Virus record (IMG/VR): IMGVR_UViG_3300046001_005823
Location: 1-33,221 of that record
Reading direction: 5' to 3' (one strand)
From: a virus
DNA length: 33,221 nucleotides
Each line of letters begins with the position of its first letter. Position 1 is the first letter of the stretch. The position numbers and the translations under genes were made by a program. The notes under the pieces are model-generated. The model saw nothing but the letters and a program-made list of their open reading frames with translations, was not told where the DNA came from and made no database searches. Shown here one piece after another: positions 7,501 through 13,723 of this stretch.

Positions 7501-7537
7501 ACGGCTCCCGAGTGTTTGCGCACGATGACGGAGCCGT
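7501..7537 (-). promoter_or_regulatory. Inverted repeat before the PD-(D/E)XK gene
   Basis: ACGGCTCC (7501-7508) and GGAGCCGT (7530-7537) form a perfect 8-bp stem with a 21-nt loop. On the minus-strand transcript its 3' arm contains the GGGAG that would serve the start at 7495, leaving the second GGAG for the start at 7477 free. There is no U-run, so it is not a standard terminator. It may control translation or be a protein site. Confidence 0.45.
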
Positions 7538-7572
7538 TGGTTTGTCTGCTGATTGAGGCCGCAGAAAGCGCC

Positions 7573-7776
7573 TTACCTGCGATTACCTAGTCTTCCGGCG
7601 CGCTCTGCCATCTCTGCTGCTACCTTGAAAGCGTAGGACTCACCAAGGAGAGCGCGATGCAAAAGATCTTCCGCAACCGCCTGAATGGTCTTGCCCCGCA
7701 AAGTGGCAAGCAGCTTCAGCTCGGCAACAGCCTCGTCACACAGCTTCGGATGGACCGACGATCCTTGAACGGACAT
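7573..7776 (-). CDS. Small hypothetical protein, second gene of the cro operon, 67 aa
   Basis: The protein starts MSVQGSSVHPKLCDEAVAEL and contains two helices (AVAELKLLATLRGKTIQAVA, then EDLLHRALLGESYAFKVA). The pattern somewhat resembles short ribbon-helix-helix or CII-type regulators, but no motif is clear. It starts 3 bp after the stop of the Cro-like gene, with AGAGG about 12 nt upstream, so the two are surely co-transcribed. A regulatory role would fit its place directly after cro. This is positional inference. Confidence 0.6.
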   Translation of the reverse strand: MSVQGSSVHPKLCDEAVAELKLLATLRGKTIQAVAEDLLHRALLGESYAFKVAAEMAERAGRLGNRR

Positions 7777-7779
7777 GGG

Positions 7780-7974
7780 TCAAGCTGCCTCTCGGGTTTC
7801 TTTGTCGATAACCGAGAAAACCTTGGGTCGGGAAAGGCGGAGGAATTTCAACGTCGTCTTCGGGATGCCGTTGGTTCGCCACTGGCTAACGGCTCCGGTG
7901 GTCAAATCACACAGCTCGGCGACCTTTGTGGTGCCCCCTAGCGCGTCGATAACGGTGTTTGCGTATTCGTTCAT
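7780..7974 (-). CDS. cro: Cro-like helix-turn-helix repressor, 64 aa
   Basis: This is a small DNA-binding protein of the Cro/YdaS kind. It reads MNEYANTVIDALGGTTKVAE with the helix-turn-helix at about residues 15-36 (KVAELCDLTTGAVSQWRTNG). It is divergent from the CI repressor gene and should bind the same operators to favour lytic growth. I choose the ATG at 7974. A GTG at 7980 is also possible. The predicted promoter places its start site at or next to this ATG, so the message may be leaderless, which would explain the lack of a clear ribosome binding site. Confidence 0.85.
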   Translation of the reverse strand: MNEYANTVIDALGGTTKVAELCDLTTGAVSQWRTNGIPKTTLKFLRLSRPKVFSVIDKETREAA

Positions 7975-7980
7975 GCCCAC

Positions 7981-8009
7981 ATCTTAGGCGTCTAAGAGCT
8001 TTTTTGCAA
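7981..8009 (-). promoter_or_regulatory. Predicted cro (leftward early) promoter
   Basis: On the minus strand TTGCAA (8004-8009) and TAAGAT (7981-7986) are separated by exactly 17 bp. The -10 is the same hexamer as in the second operator-controlled promoter at 9525-9553. The -10 box lies in operator O1, so repressor binding there should block this promoter. The predicted start falls at about the A of the cro ATG. Confidence 0.65.
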
Positions 8010-8044
8010 CACAGCTAAGAAACAATTTGCTTAGGATTCTAAGA
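7982..8044. promoter_or_regulatory. Three-site operator region between cro and cI
   Basis: Site O1 (7982-7997) is the palindrome TCTTAGGCGTCTAAGA. Site O3 (8029-8044) is GCTTAGGATTCTAAGA. Between them, 8015-8020 holds a CTAAGA half-site (O2, frame 8005-8020) whose left arm is poor. The centres are 23 and 24 bp apart, about two helical turns, as in lambda-type operators built for cooperative repressor dimers. O3 ends one base before the cI start codon. A TAGGAT hexamer (8032-8037) inside O3 could be the cI -10 box, giving a leaderless cI message. Confidence 0.75.
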
Positions 8045-8779
8045 ATGAGCACATTCCAAGAGCGATTCTCAAGTTCGTTTGACGCAGAAGTTAAGCGCCG
8101 AATTGAGCACGGCGAGCCAAAGTTGACAAAGACGATGGTGTGGGAAGCGGCAAAAGCTTCCTCCGGTGCCTTTACGCAGTGGTACAACGGGGCCACCAGC
8201 GCAAAATTGGATAACTGTTTTCTTATGGCCACGCTTCTGCGAGTTAACCCTCACTGGCTCTTTGACGAGTCCCAGCCCCGCGAGGCAGAACTATCACAAT
8301 CTGTGATAACCGCCCGCCACCCTGACGACGTGCTTCCAGACGACATGATCGAGGTTATGGAATGCAAAGTCAGCTTTAGCGCGGGCAATGGGCACAACGC
8401 CACCTATGACCTGATTGAAGAGCGCGAACCGGCCACCTACCGGCTATCCTGGTTCCAGCGCGAGCGCATCAACCCCGCCTACGTCAAACGCTTCAAGGTC
8501 ACGGGCGACAGCATGGAGCCGTTCCTTTACTCAGGCGACACGGTGCTCGTTAATCTTGCTGAGAACGACTCAACGCGCATATTAGATGGCAAGGTCTATG
8601 CGATCCGCTACGGTGACGAGCTGCGCGTCAAGCGGCTGTTCCGTAAGCTGAATGGCACCCTGACCCTGCGCAGCGAGAACCCAGCCTATAAAGATGAAGA
8701 CGTTGATCCTGAGACCGCCCAGGAACACATCACCATCATCGGCCGCGTCAGAGACAAAGGCGGGTCGGGAGGGCTATGA
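8045..8779 (+). CDS. cI: CI-like phage repressor, S24 (LexA-type) self-cleaving, 244 aa
   Basis: This is the lysogeny repressor. The N-terminal DNA-binding domain includes a helix-turn-helix at about residues 30-52 (MVWEAAKASSGAFTQWYNGA). The C-terminal S24 peptidase domain shows a likely Ala113-Gly114 cleavage site in FSAGNG, the nucleophile Ser156 in TGDSMEP and the general base Lys196 in LRVKRLF. It should cleave itself when stimulated by RecA during the SOS response, causing induction. I start it at the ATG at 8045, not at an upstream TTG inside operator O3. It lacks a ribosome binding site, as expected for a leaderless lambda-cI-like message. Confidence 0.93.
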   Translation: MSTFQERFSSSFDAEVKRRIEHGEPKLTKTMVWEAAKASSGAFTQWYNGATSAKLDNCFLMATLLRVNPHWLFDESQPREAELSQSVITARHPDDVLPDDMIEVMECKVSFSAGNGHNATYDLIEEREPATYRLSWFQRERINPAYVKRFKVTGDSMEPFLYSGDTVLVNLAENDSTRILDGKVYAIRYGDELRVKRLFRKLNGTLTLRSENPAYKDEDVDPETAQEHITIIGRVRDKGGSGGL

Positions 8780-8991
8780 GCGAAGACTTTGAATACTTGC
8801 CATTTATGGACCAGCCGTTGCATAGGTGCATGGTGCGACTTGTTGATACGGCGATAGCGTCCGCAATCGCAATCGGCGCAAGCCACCCGCAAGAAAGCGC
8901 GGCATTGATTGATGCGGCAAATGCACTGATTGGCCGTATGTATCGCAACTTGCCGGAAGAAGCCAAGCGGGAAAATGAAGAAAATGAGTAA
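8776..8991 (+). CDS. Hypothetical protein downstream of cI, 71 aa
   Basis: The start overlaps the cI stop (ATGA), so it should be made in the lysogen together with the repressor. The sequence (MSEDFEYLPFMDQPLHRCMV onward) is largely helical with a charged tail (EEAKRENEENE). No family is recognised. Genes in this position often protect the lysogen or affect superinfection, but nothing in the sequence proves that. Confidence 0.65.
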   Translation: MSEDFEYLPFMDQPLHRCMVRLVDTAIASAIAIGASHPQESAALIDAANALIGRMYRNLPEEAKRENEENE

Positions 8992-9415
8992 CCTAGAAGA
9001 GGTTAAAAAACAGTTTGAGCGATATATGGGGCTGCAAAACAGGCAAGATTGTGCTACCGTTAAGCCTATGACCGACGCCGTTTCCCGTTATGAACTCGAT
9101 GCAAAGCTCGCGGCCATCGAAACTCGAATGGACGCTAAGATTGATCGTATCGTTGAAAGTAACGTGCGCATCGAGGCTGGCATTTCTTCCATGAAGAACA
9201 CAACCATCATCACCGCAGTCTCTGCGGTATTGGCGATCGTCTTTGGTATCGCGGCTTTTAACGCCGCCCTGCTCTCCAATATGACAGCCTCGTTTGAGTC
9301 AGGAAAAACAACAGCCAGTGCTATTGTGCAAGCGTCTGAAAACCTCAAGCAGACCCAAGACGAGTTAAAGGCAATCCGCGAGAGACTGGATCAACAGGCG
9401 AAACCCAGCAAGTAA
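8984..9415 (+). CDS. Coiled-coil membrane protein, likely expressed in the lysogen, 143 aa
   Basis: I place the start at 8984, where ATGAGTAA overlaps the upstream stop. An ATG at 8975 is an alternative. The protein has a charged helical N-terminus (to about residue 70), one clear transmembrane segment (about 73-97, TTIITAVSAVLAIVFGIAAF) and a heptad-like C-terminal helix (NLKQTQDELKAIRERLDQQ). It is the last gene of the cI operon, followed by a strong terminator. A membrane protein co-expressed with the repressor could act in superinfection exclusion. This is inference from context. The family is not recognised. Confidence 0.7.
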   Translation: MSNLEEVKKQFERYMGLQNRQDCATVKPMTDAVSRYELDAKLAAIETRMDAKIDRIVESNVRIEAGISSMKNTTIITAVSAVLAIVFGIAAFNAALLSNMTASFESGKTTASAIVQASENLKQTQDELKAIRERLDQQAKPSK

Positions 9416-9438
9416 AGCCCGCCCCGCCCCACACAACA

Positions 9439-9460
9439 ACCCGCTACGGCGGGTATTTTT
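9439..9460 (+). terminator. Terminator of the cI operon
   Basis: ACCCGC-TACG-GCGGGT forms a 6-bp stem with a stable UACG-type tetraloop, followed by ATTTTTT. It isolates the lysogenic operon from the early promoter 70 bp further on. Confidence 0.88.
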
Positions 9461-9502
9461 TCGCCCTGATTTTCCCGTCGACCGTAACAGCCTAAAAATA
9501 TT

Positions 9503-9553
9503 TCTTAGTTTGCTCATATTTTTGTTGACTCATATTTCTTAGAGGTCTAAGAT
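9503..9553 (+). promoter_or_regulatory. Rightward early promoter with CI/Cro operator
   Basis: TTGACT (9525-9530), a 17-bp spacer and TAAGAT (9548-9553) make a good sigma-70 promoter. The palindrome TCTTAGAGGTCTAAGA (9537-9552) covers the -10 and matches O1 at the cro/cI region in 13 of 16 bases, with identical arms. A degenerate site TCTTAGTTTGCTCATA lies upstream at 9503-9518. The 11-mer ATATTTCTTAG occurs at both sites, 34 bp apart. This promoter should drive the rightward early genes once CI is lost. Confidence 0.82.
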
Positions 9554-9559
9554 TCACTC

Positions 9560-9980
9560 ATCGGTTCAGCAACAAGGACCGCAGAGACCGAGAACCCGAG
9601 AATCAGTTAAGCAGTACCCGGGCCGCATCTCCGCCGTGACGGACCCCCAGCAGTATGGGCAGGCGCAAAAGAGCCGTTGAAGGACAGAGAACCAGCGCAC
9701 GTCGCTGGCCGATCCTCCCTCACAGCGCCACTGCATCGTGCGCTGCCAGACCCTGACGAACAGGGATAACGAACAAACATACCTGGTGCGGCTCTTCGGA
9801 GCCGGCACCTTTAAGCAACTTCTGAAGCCGCAACGATGGGTAGCTCCCTAGCGGTTGAGGTTGCTTAAAAGTGCAACGGGTACTGCGGTTAAGCGAACAG
9901 CCCAAAGGGTGAGTACCTAATTCCCGCGACGTAGCACTACACACCCCGCTTCCTTACGGTTAAAAACAGGAGATTCAATC
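9560..9980 (+). ncRNA. Long structured untranslated leader RNA of the rightward early operon
   Basis: No convincing gene fits in this stretch of about 420 nt. The plus-strand RNA can form a row of hairpins: CCAGCG/CGCTGG (9692-9708); CAGCG-C-CAC/GTGCGCTG (9723-9745); CCCTG/CAGGG (9751-9765); a 10-bp stem with one bulged G capped by a cUUCGg tetraloop (9785-9809); and a perfect 10-bp helix TTTAAGCAAC/GTTGCTTAAA (9810-9869) enclosing smaller pairings. GTTGC at 9860-9864 could instead pair with GCAAC at 9873-9877, so a switch is possible. Near the gene, CCG-CTTCCTTA-CGG (9946-9959) precedes the ribosome binding site. It may be an antitermination (put-like) leader or a regulatory RNA. The function is unknown. 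Confidence 0.55.
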
Positions 9981-10277
9981 ATGGCCAATACCGCCACAGT
10001 AACCACCCTCTCTACCCTCCGCCAACGCAACCTGATCGACCGTGCAGTTGAGCTCAAGTCGATCATTGACGGGGCCAAGGACGAGCTTGACGAGATCCTC
10101 GGCGAGTTCAAGTCCTACGGCGACAACGAATACATCGGCCGCGACGGTCACAAGGTGCTGGTCTATACGTCCGAACGCGTCACCCTGGACAGCAAAACGG
10201 TCAAGGGTTTCCTGACCCCCGCGCAAGTGCTGGCCGCAAGCAAGTCAGTCATCTGCGTCACTGCGAAGGTGTCGTGA
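9981..10277 (+). CDS. Hypothetical early protein, 98 aa
   Basis: This is the first gene of the rightward early operon, preceded by ACAGGAG with good spacing. The N-terminal half is helical (RNLIDRAVELKSIIDGAKDE, LDEILGEF) and the C-terminal half appears beta-rich (GRDGHKVLVYTSERVTLDSK). It resembles short conserved phage proteins found ahead of recombination genes, but I cannot name a family. A role in early takeover or recombination is only suggested by position. Confidence 0.75.
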   Translation: MANTATVTTLSTLRQRNLIDRAVELKSIIDGAKDELDEILGEFKSYGDNEYIGRDGHKVLVYTSERVTLDSKTVKGFLTPAQVLAASKSVICVTAKVS

Positions 10278-10348
10278 TGAAAACCCAAGACCTTCAAGCC
10301 CTACTACTGGGCGCCGCGCTGGGGATTCTTCTGGCGCTGTTTATCTGA
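10277..10348 (+). CDS. Tiny hydrophobic membrane peptide, 23 aa
   Basis: The ATG overlaps the stop of the preceding gene (TGATG). The peptide begins MKTQDLQ and then consists of a single hydrophobic segment (ALLLGAALGILLALFI). Coupled start, full fit between neighbours and clear membrane character support a real gene. The function is unknown. Confidence 0.6.
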   Translation: MKTQDLQALLLGAALGILLALFI

Positions 10349-10358
10349 GGAGAACGAG

Positions 10359-10550
10359 ATGCATGTAACCGACAGACCCTGCGCATCGCCGGGGCTTACC
10401 TCATACCGCTACCGTGGCACCTACGGCTACATCATGATCGGCGCGACGAACTACAGTGATGCGAAGCGCCAAGCCGAGCTCAGCACAAGCGGTCCAATCA
10501 ACGCCCTCCGGATGGAAGTCTGGACTGGCGACAAGTACCTACCCGTCTAA
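10359..10550 (+). CDS. Hypothetical phage protein, 63 aa
   Basis: It is preceded by the strong ribosome binding site GAGGAGAACGAG. The sequence has the look of a small family frequent in Pseudomonas phages: YRYRGTYGYIMIGA, then DAKRQAELS, then a C-terminal MEVWTGDKYLPV. It is probably a compact alpha/beta protein. No activity is known to me. Confidence 0.7.
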   Translation: MHVTDRPCASPGLTSYRYRGTYGYIMIGATNYSDAKRQAELSTSGPINALRMEVWTGDKYLPV

Positions 10551-10562
10551 CCGGAGAACGAG

Positions 10563-10820
10563 ATGAAAAGTTTCGATCAAGTATTTGCCGAGCGCGGCAT
10601 CCACGTTCAGCGCGAGATCCGCTGCATGAAGCAGCGCACCCGTTACGCCCAGCACCTAGATCGCCCGAAGTATTTTTCGGATGACGGCGTACCAACGTGC
10701 TCCATGTACCGTGGCGTTGATCAGAAGGAAATCGACCTCGCTAAAGCTGATTTGGTCGCGGCCAATGACACCGCAGCTTATGTCAAGGCTTGGGTGCTGC
10801 TTAACCACCTCACCAAATAA
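10563..10820 (+). CDS. Hypothetical early protein, 85 aa
   Basis: It is preceded by CCGGAGAACGAG. The 13-nt string GGAGAACGAGATG is identical to that at the previous gene's start. The protein is basic in the N-terminal half (QREIRCMKQRTRYAQHLDRP) and helical in the C-terminal half (KEIDLAKADLVAANDTAAYV). No family is recognised. Confidence 0.65.
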   Translation: MKSFDQVFAERGIHVQREIRCMKQRTRYAQHLDRPKYFSDDGVPTCSMYRGVDQKEIDLAKADLVAANDTAAYVKAWVLLNHLTK

Positions 10821-10836
10821 GAGTCACCAGCCGATC

Positions 10837-10875
10837 GCCCTGCGTGCAGGGCTTTCGAGTGTTGATTCACAACAC
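10837..10875 (+). promoter_or_regulatory. Two tandem hairpins before the DUF932 gene
   Basis: GCCCTG-CGTG-CAGGGC (10837-10852) and GTGTTG-ATTCA-CAACAC (10859-10875) are perfect 6-bp stems 6 nt apart in the 94-nt gap. Only three T residues follow the first, so a strong terminator is unlikely. They may set message stability or partial attenuation ahead of the DUF932 gene. Confidence 0.5.
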
Positions 10876-10914
10876 CCGGGCGACTACCCGTCAAAACGAT
10901 CAAGGAGAAATACC

Positions 10915-11754
10915 ATGGCACAAGCCACAATGTTCCGCAGCCGTTCCCCGCTCACCAACGAACAGATCGCTCAATACGCACCGAGCGTCTTTGCAGCCGA
11001 GGCGCATGAGTCTCGCGGCGAGCGTTACGCTTACATCCCGACCAGCAATGTGCTGGAAGGCCTTCGCAACGAGGGTTTCCTGCCGATGGCTGTCGGCCAG
11101 ACCCGGGTCCGTGACAACGGCAAGCGCGAGCACACGAAGCACCTGATCCGTTTCCGCCAGGCGCAGCACGTCAATCTGGTGCCGGGTCAGGAAGTACCCG
11201 AGATCGTGTTGGTCAATTCACACGACGGCACGTCGTCCTACAACCTGATGGGCGGCATCTACCGTGTCGTGTGCAGCAATGGCCTGATCGTCGGTGACAC
11301 CTCCTCTGAGGTCCGCTTGCGTCACTCCGGCCGCGATGTGATCTCCGGCGTCATCGAGGGCAGCTATCGCGTTATCGAGGACATCAAAGCCGTAGCACCC
11401 CGCGTTGAGGAGTTCAAGGCGTTGGTTCTTGACCCCCGCCAGCAGCTGGCCTTCGCGGAAGCCGCCCTCGACCTGCGCTGGGATCGCGACGAGCAGGGCA
11501 ACAGCGCCGCCCCGATCAACCCGGAGCAGATGCTGAACCTGCGCCGCTGGGAGGACAAAGGTTCCGACCTCTGGAGAGTTTTCAATAAAGTACAGGAGAA
11601 CATGATCCGTGGCGGTCTGCGCGGTGTCGGGGCTACCGGGCGTCGTACCAGCACCCGGGCGGTTGCCTCGGTTTCTGAAAATATCAAGTTGAACAAGGCG
11701 CTCTGGACACTGACCGATCGCATGGCCAGCATCCTATCGGGGGCAGCAACATGA
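10915..11754 (+). CDS. DUF932 family protein, 279 aa
   Basis: The protein matches the pattern of DUF932 (formerly DUF945), widespread on phages and plasmids: SVFAAEAHESRGERYAYIPT, then LIRFR, then the conserved IVLVNSHDGTSSYNLMGGIY and RVVCSNGLIVG. The family is of unknown biochemical function and is often found with recombination or replication genes. The start at 10915 has AAGGAGAAATACC upstream. A longer frame from 10681 only shadows the preceding gene. The C-terminal part is basic (GGLRGVGATGRRTSTRAVAS), perhaps DNA-binding. It overlaps the next gene by ATGA. Confidence 0.88.
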   Translation: MAQATMFRSRSPLTNEQIAQYAPSVFAAEAHESRGERYAYIPTSNVLEGLRNEGFLPMAVGQTRVRDNGKREHTKHLIRFRQAQHVNLVPGQEVPEIVLVNSHDGTSSYNLMGGIYRVVCSNGLIVGDTSSEVRLRHSGRDVISGVIEGSYRVIEDIKAVAPRVEEFKALVLDPRQQLAFAEAALDLRWDRDEQGNSAAPINPEQMLNLRRWEDKGSDLWRVFNKVQENMIRGGLRGVGATGRRTSTRAVASVSENIKLNKALWTLTDRMASILSGAAT

Positions 11755-11942
11755 CCCTAATCAAAGACACCCCGCAGTTCCAGCTACGAGGTCACGTCAA
11801 GGAGTACGCACCAGACACCTTCGACCTGACCCTGGAGCAGTGCTTCCCGCTGGCCAACCACCCCTTCTGGTCGCGGATCTGCCAGATGAACCTCACGGCA
11901 TCCGAGCTTGATGTGCTGGCGAAGATGCTGATCGCGAAGTAA
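11751..11942 (+). CDS. Hypothetical protein, 63 aa
   Basis: The start overlaps the DUF932 stop (ATGA), so the two are coupled. The sequence (MTLIKDTPQFQLRGHVKEYA onward) has a helical C-terminus (LTASELDVLAKMLIAK). No family is recognised. It is probably an accessory of the early operon. Confidence 0.65.
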   Translation: MTLIKDTPQFQLRGHVKEYAPDTFDLTLEQCFPLANHPFWSRICQMNLTASELDVLAKMLIAK

Positions 11943-11946
11943 CCAA

Positions 11947-11977
11947 AGGCGCTTCCTTACGCCGACAAAAACAGGAG
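11947..11977 (+). promoter_or_regulatory. Hairpin with CTTCCTTA loop before a ribosome binding site, copy 2
   Basis: GGCG-CTTCCTTA-CGCC is followed by AAAAACAGGAG (11967-11977). The same loop with a different stem, CCG-CTTCCTTA-CGG, plus the same AAAAACAGGAG, occurs at 9946-9972. The loop can pair with the downstream AGGAG. Confidence 0.5.
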
Positions 11978-11983
11978 CCTCAA

Positions 11984-12175
11984 ATGATAGTGAGATTCAC
12001 CGCGCCACAGGTAGCCGCCTGTGGATTACCGCACCGGGGCGCCGCCGTTCAGTACGACGAACAGCGCCGCCTTGCCGGGTATTCAGCCTGGCTCGGCAAG
12101 AGCCCCTGGCACGAACCCGGCATCGATCGACTGGTTGCACTGGCCGACGAGATCCTCAAACAAACCTACCACTAA
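11984..12175 (+). CDS. Hypothetical protein, 63 aa
   Basis: It is preceded by ACAGGAGCCTCAA. It begins MIVRFTAPQVAACGLPHRGA and has a helical C-terminus (IDRLVALADEILKQTYH). No family is recognised. Two motifs look conserved by eye (VQYDEQRRLAGYSAWLG and SPWHEPG) but suggest no function. It lies just ahead of the recombination genes. Confidence 0.65.
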   Translation: MIVRFTAPQVAACGLPHRGAAVQYDEQRRLAGYSAWLGKSPWHEPGIDRLVALADEILKQTYH

Positions 12176-12185
12176 GGAGCAACAA

Positions 12186-12533
12186 ATGAACATCACCATT
12201 GAAGTCGGTGGCCCCCTGGCCGAAGCGATCAACCGCCTGGCCGATGCCCTCGTCTCTGCCAAGCAGACCGACACCATTATTGAGAAGGCCAGCACCAAGG
12301 CCCGGGCAAAAAAGCCAGACCCTGCGAGCGACCCGGCCCCGGAGGTGTCTGAGGCACCCGAGCCGGCTACGGGGGTCACCGTCGAGCAGGTCCGCGCCCG
12401 CCTGGCAGAGCTGTCCAAAGCTGGCAAGGCTGGCGCCGTCAAGGAGATTCTGGCCAAGTATCAGGCGCCCAGCGTCAGCGCCCTGAAGCCGGAGCATTAC
12501 GCTGCTGTGCTGTCTGACTGCGAGTCGCTGTAA
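12186..12533 (+). CDS. Hypothetical protein with SAP/Rho-N-like C-terminus, 115 aa
   Basis: I start it at 12186, after AAGGAGCAACAA. The N-terminus (MNITIEVGGPLAEAINRLAD) is a short beta strand plus helix. A Lys-, Pro- and Ala-rich linker follows (about 41-63). The C-terminal 50 residues (VEQVRARLAELSKAGKAGAV, KEILAKY, SVSALKPEHYAAVL) match a small helical motif common in phage proteins near DUF2800 genes, sometimes labelled as an rRNA biogenesis protein, probably by error. It overlaps the DUF2800 start (TAATG). A recombination accessory that binds nucleic acid is plausible. Confidence 0.7.
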   Translation: MNITIEVGGPLAEAINRLADALVSAKQTDTIIEKASTKARAKKPDPASDPAPEVSEAPEPATGVTVEQVRARLAELSKAGKAGAVKEILAKYQAPSVSALKPEHYAAVLSDCESL

Positions 12534-13708
12534 TGGAAGCACTCGTCGAGCGAGCCCATGCACTGCTCTCTGCCAGCAGTGCTTACCGCTGGACTGTCTG
12601 CACCGCTGCACCTCTGTTCGAGGAGCAGTTCGCGGACAAGGATAGCGAGTTTGCCAAAGAGGGAACCTGGGCCCACGGCCTGGCTGAGTTGAAGCTGTTG
12701 CTACTTCTCGGCCAGGTTGATCCGCAGGCTTTCCAGAATCGATTGGCTGCAGAACGCAGCTCGCAGTATTGGAGCAAAGCCAACGAGGAAGCGGTCGATT
12801 GCTACGTCGAATACTGCGCCGAGCAGATCGCCGAAGCCCGGGAGGTCAACCCCGATGCGGTCATCCTCGTTGAAGAACGGCTCGACTTCAGTCACATCGT
12901 CCCGCAGGGCTTCGGCACCGGGGATCTGGTGATCGTCGCTGACGGGAAGCTTCGAATTTTGGATTTAAAATTTGGGAAAGGCAAGCCTGTCTCGGCGGTC
13001 GATAACGCACAGGAAAAGCTGTACGCCCTCGGTGCCGTTGAGGCCTACGCCCACCTGTACGAGATCGACTGGGTCTCTCTGACTATCCACCAGCCCAGGC
13101 TGTCCGAGGAGCCCAGCACCTGGGACATCTCGGTCAAGGACTTGCTGGCCTGGGGGCAGAAGATCAAGCCGATCGCCGAGCAAGCCTTCCGGGGCGGTGG
13201 CGAGTTTGTGCCGGGTGACCACTGCGGCTTCTGCAGGGGCAAGGTCAAGTGTCGTGCCCGGGCAGATGCCAACTTGGTACAGGTCCAGGGCGAGTTCGCC
13301 CCGCCCAACACCCTGTCAGACGAAGAGATCGCCGGCCTACTGGCTGTCGCAAAAGAACGCGCCACCTGGTACGGAGACCTCCAGTCCCACGCACTGGTCG
13401 AAGCAGAGAACGGCACCAAGTTCCCCGGCTGGAAGCTGGTTGCCGGCCGTAGCAACCGGAAGTACCGCGACCAAGAGGCCGTCGCCAAGGCATTAACCGG
13501 CGCCGGCATCCCGGCCGCAGTCATCTACGAAGCCCCCTCCTTGCTTGGCATCACCGCAATGGAGAAGGCCATCACCAAGAAAGTCTTTAGCGAGGTGCTC
13601 TCTGATCTCGTTATGAAACCCACCGGCAAGCCAACTTTGGTCCCTGCCAGCGACCCCCGCCCTGAAGTCGAGATTGGATCTGCGACTGACGGGTTTGAAA
13701 TTCTCTAA
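12533..13708 (+). CDS. DUF2800 protein: Cas4/RecB-like exonuclease with Fe-S cysteines, 391 aa
   Basis: This matches DUF2800, the phage nuclease usually paired with DUF2815. The N-terminus has the family signature HALLSASSAYRWTVC and EGTWAHGLAELK. The PD-(D/E)XK core shows GTGDLVIV (Asp131) and ILDLKFGKG (Asp144, Lys146), and AQEKLYALGAVEAY is the Q/Y motif. Cys23 with Cys231, Cys234 and Cys240 fits the one-plus-three arrangement that binds a 4Fe-4S cluster in Cas4- and AddB-type nucleases. It probably resects DNA ends for phage recombination together with the next gene. It is translationally coupled to the previous gene. Confidence 0.9.
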   Translation: MEALVERAHALLSASSAYRWTVCTAAPLFEEQFADKDSEFAKEGTWAHGLAELKLLLLLGQVDPQAFQNRLAAERSSQYWSKANEEAVDCYVEYCAEQIAEAREVNPDAVILVEERLDFSHIVPQGFGTGDLVIVADGKLRILDLKFGKGKPVSAVDNAQEKLYALGAVEAYAHLYEIDWVSLTIHQPRLSEEPSTWDISVKDLLAWGQKIKPIAEQAFRGGGEFVPGDHCGFCRGKVKCRARADANLVQVQGEFAPPNTLSDEEIAGLLAVAKERATWYGDLQSHALVEAENGTKFPGWKLVAGRSNRKYRDQEAVAKALTGAGIPAAVIYEAPSLLGITAMEKAITKKVFSEVLSDLVMKPTGKPTLVPASDPRPEVEIGSATDGFEIL

Positions 13709-13723
13709 CCAAAGGAAAACCAA

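Noticed and set aside
9566-9944. Minus-strand ORFs in the early leader
   Set aside because: Their compositions (many Cys, Trp, Arg and Ser) do not look like real proteins, they lack ribosome binding sites, and the plus strand there forms consistent hairpins.
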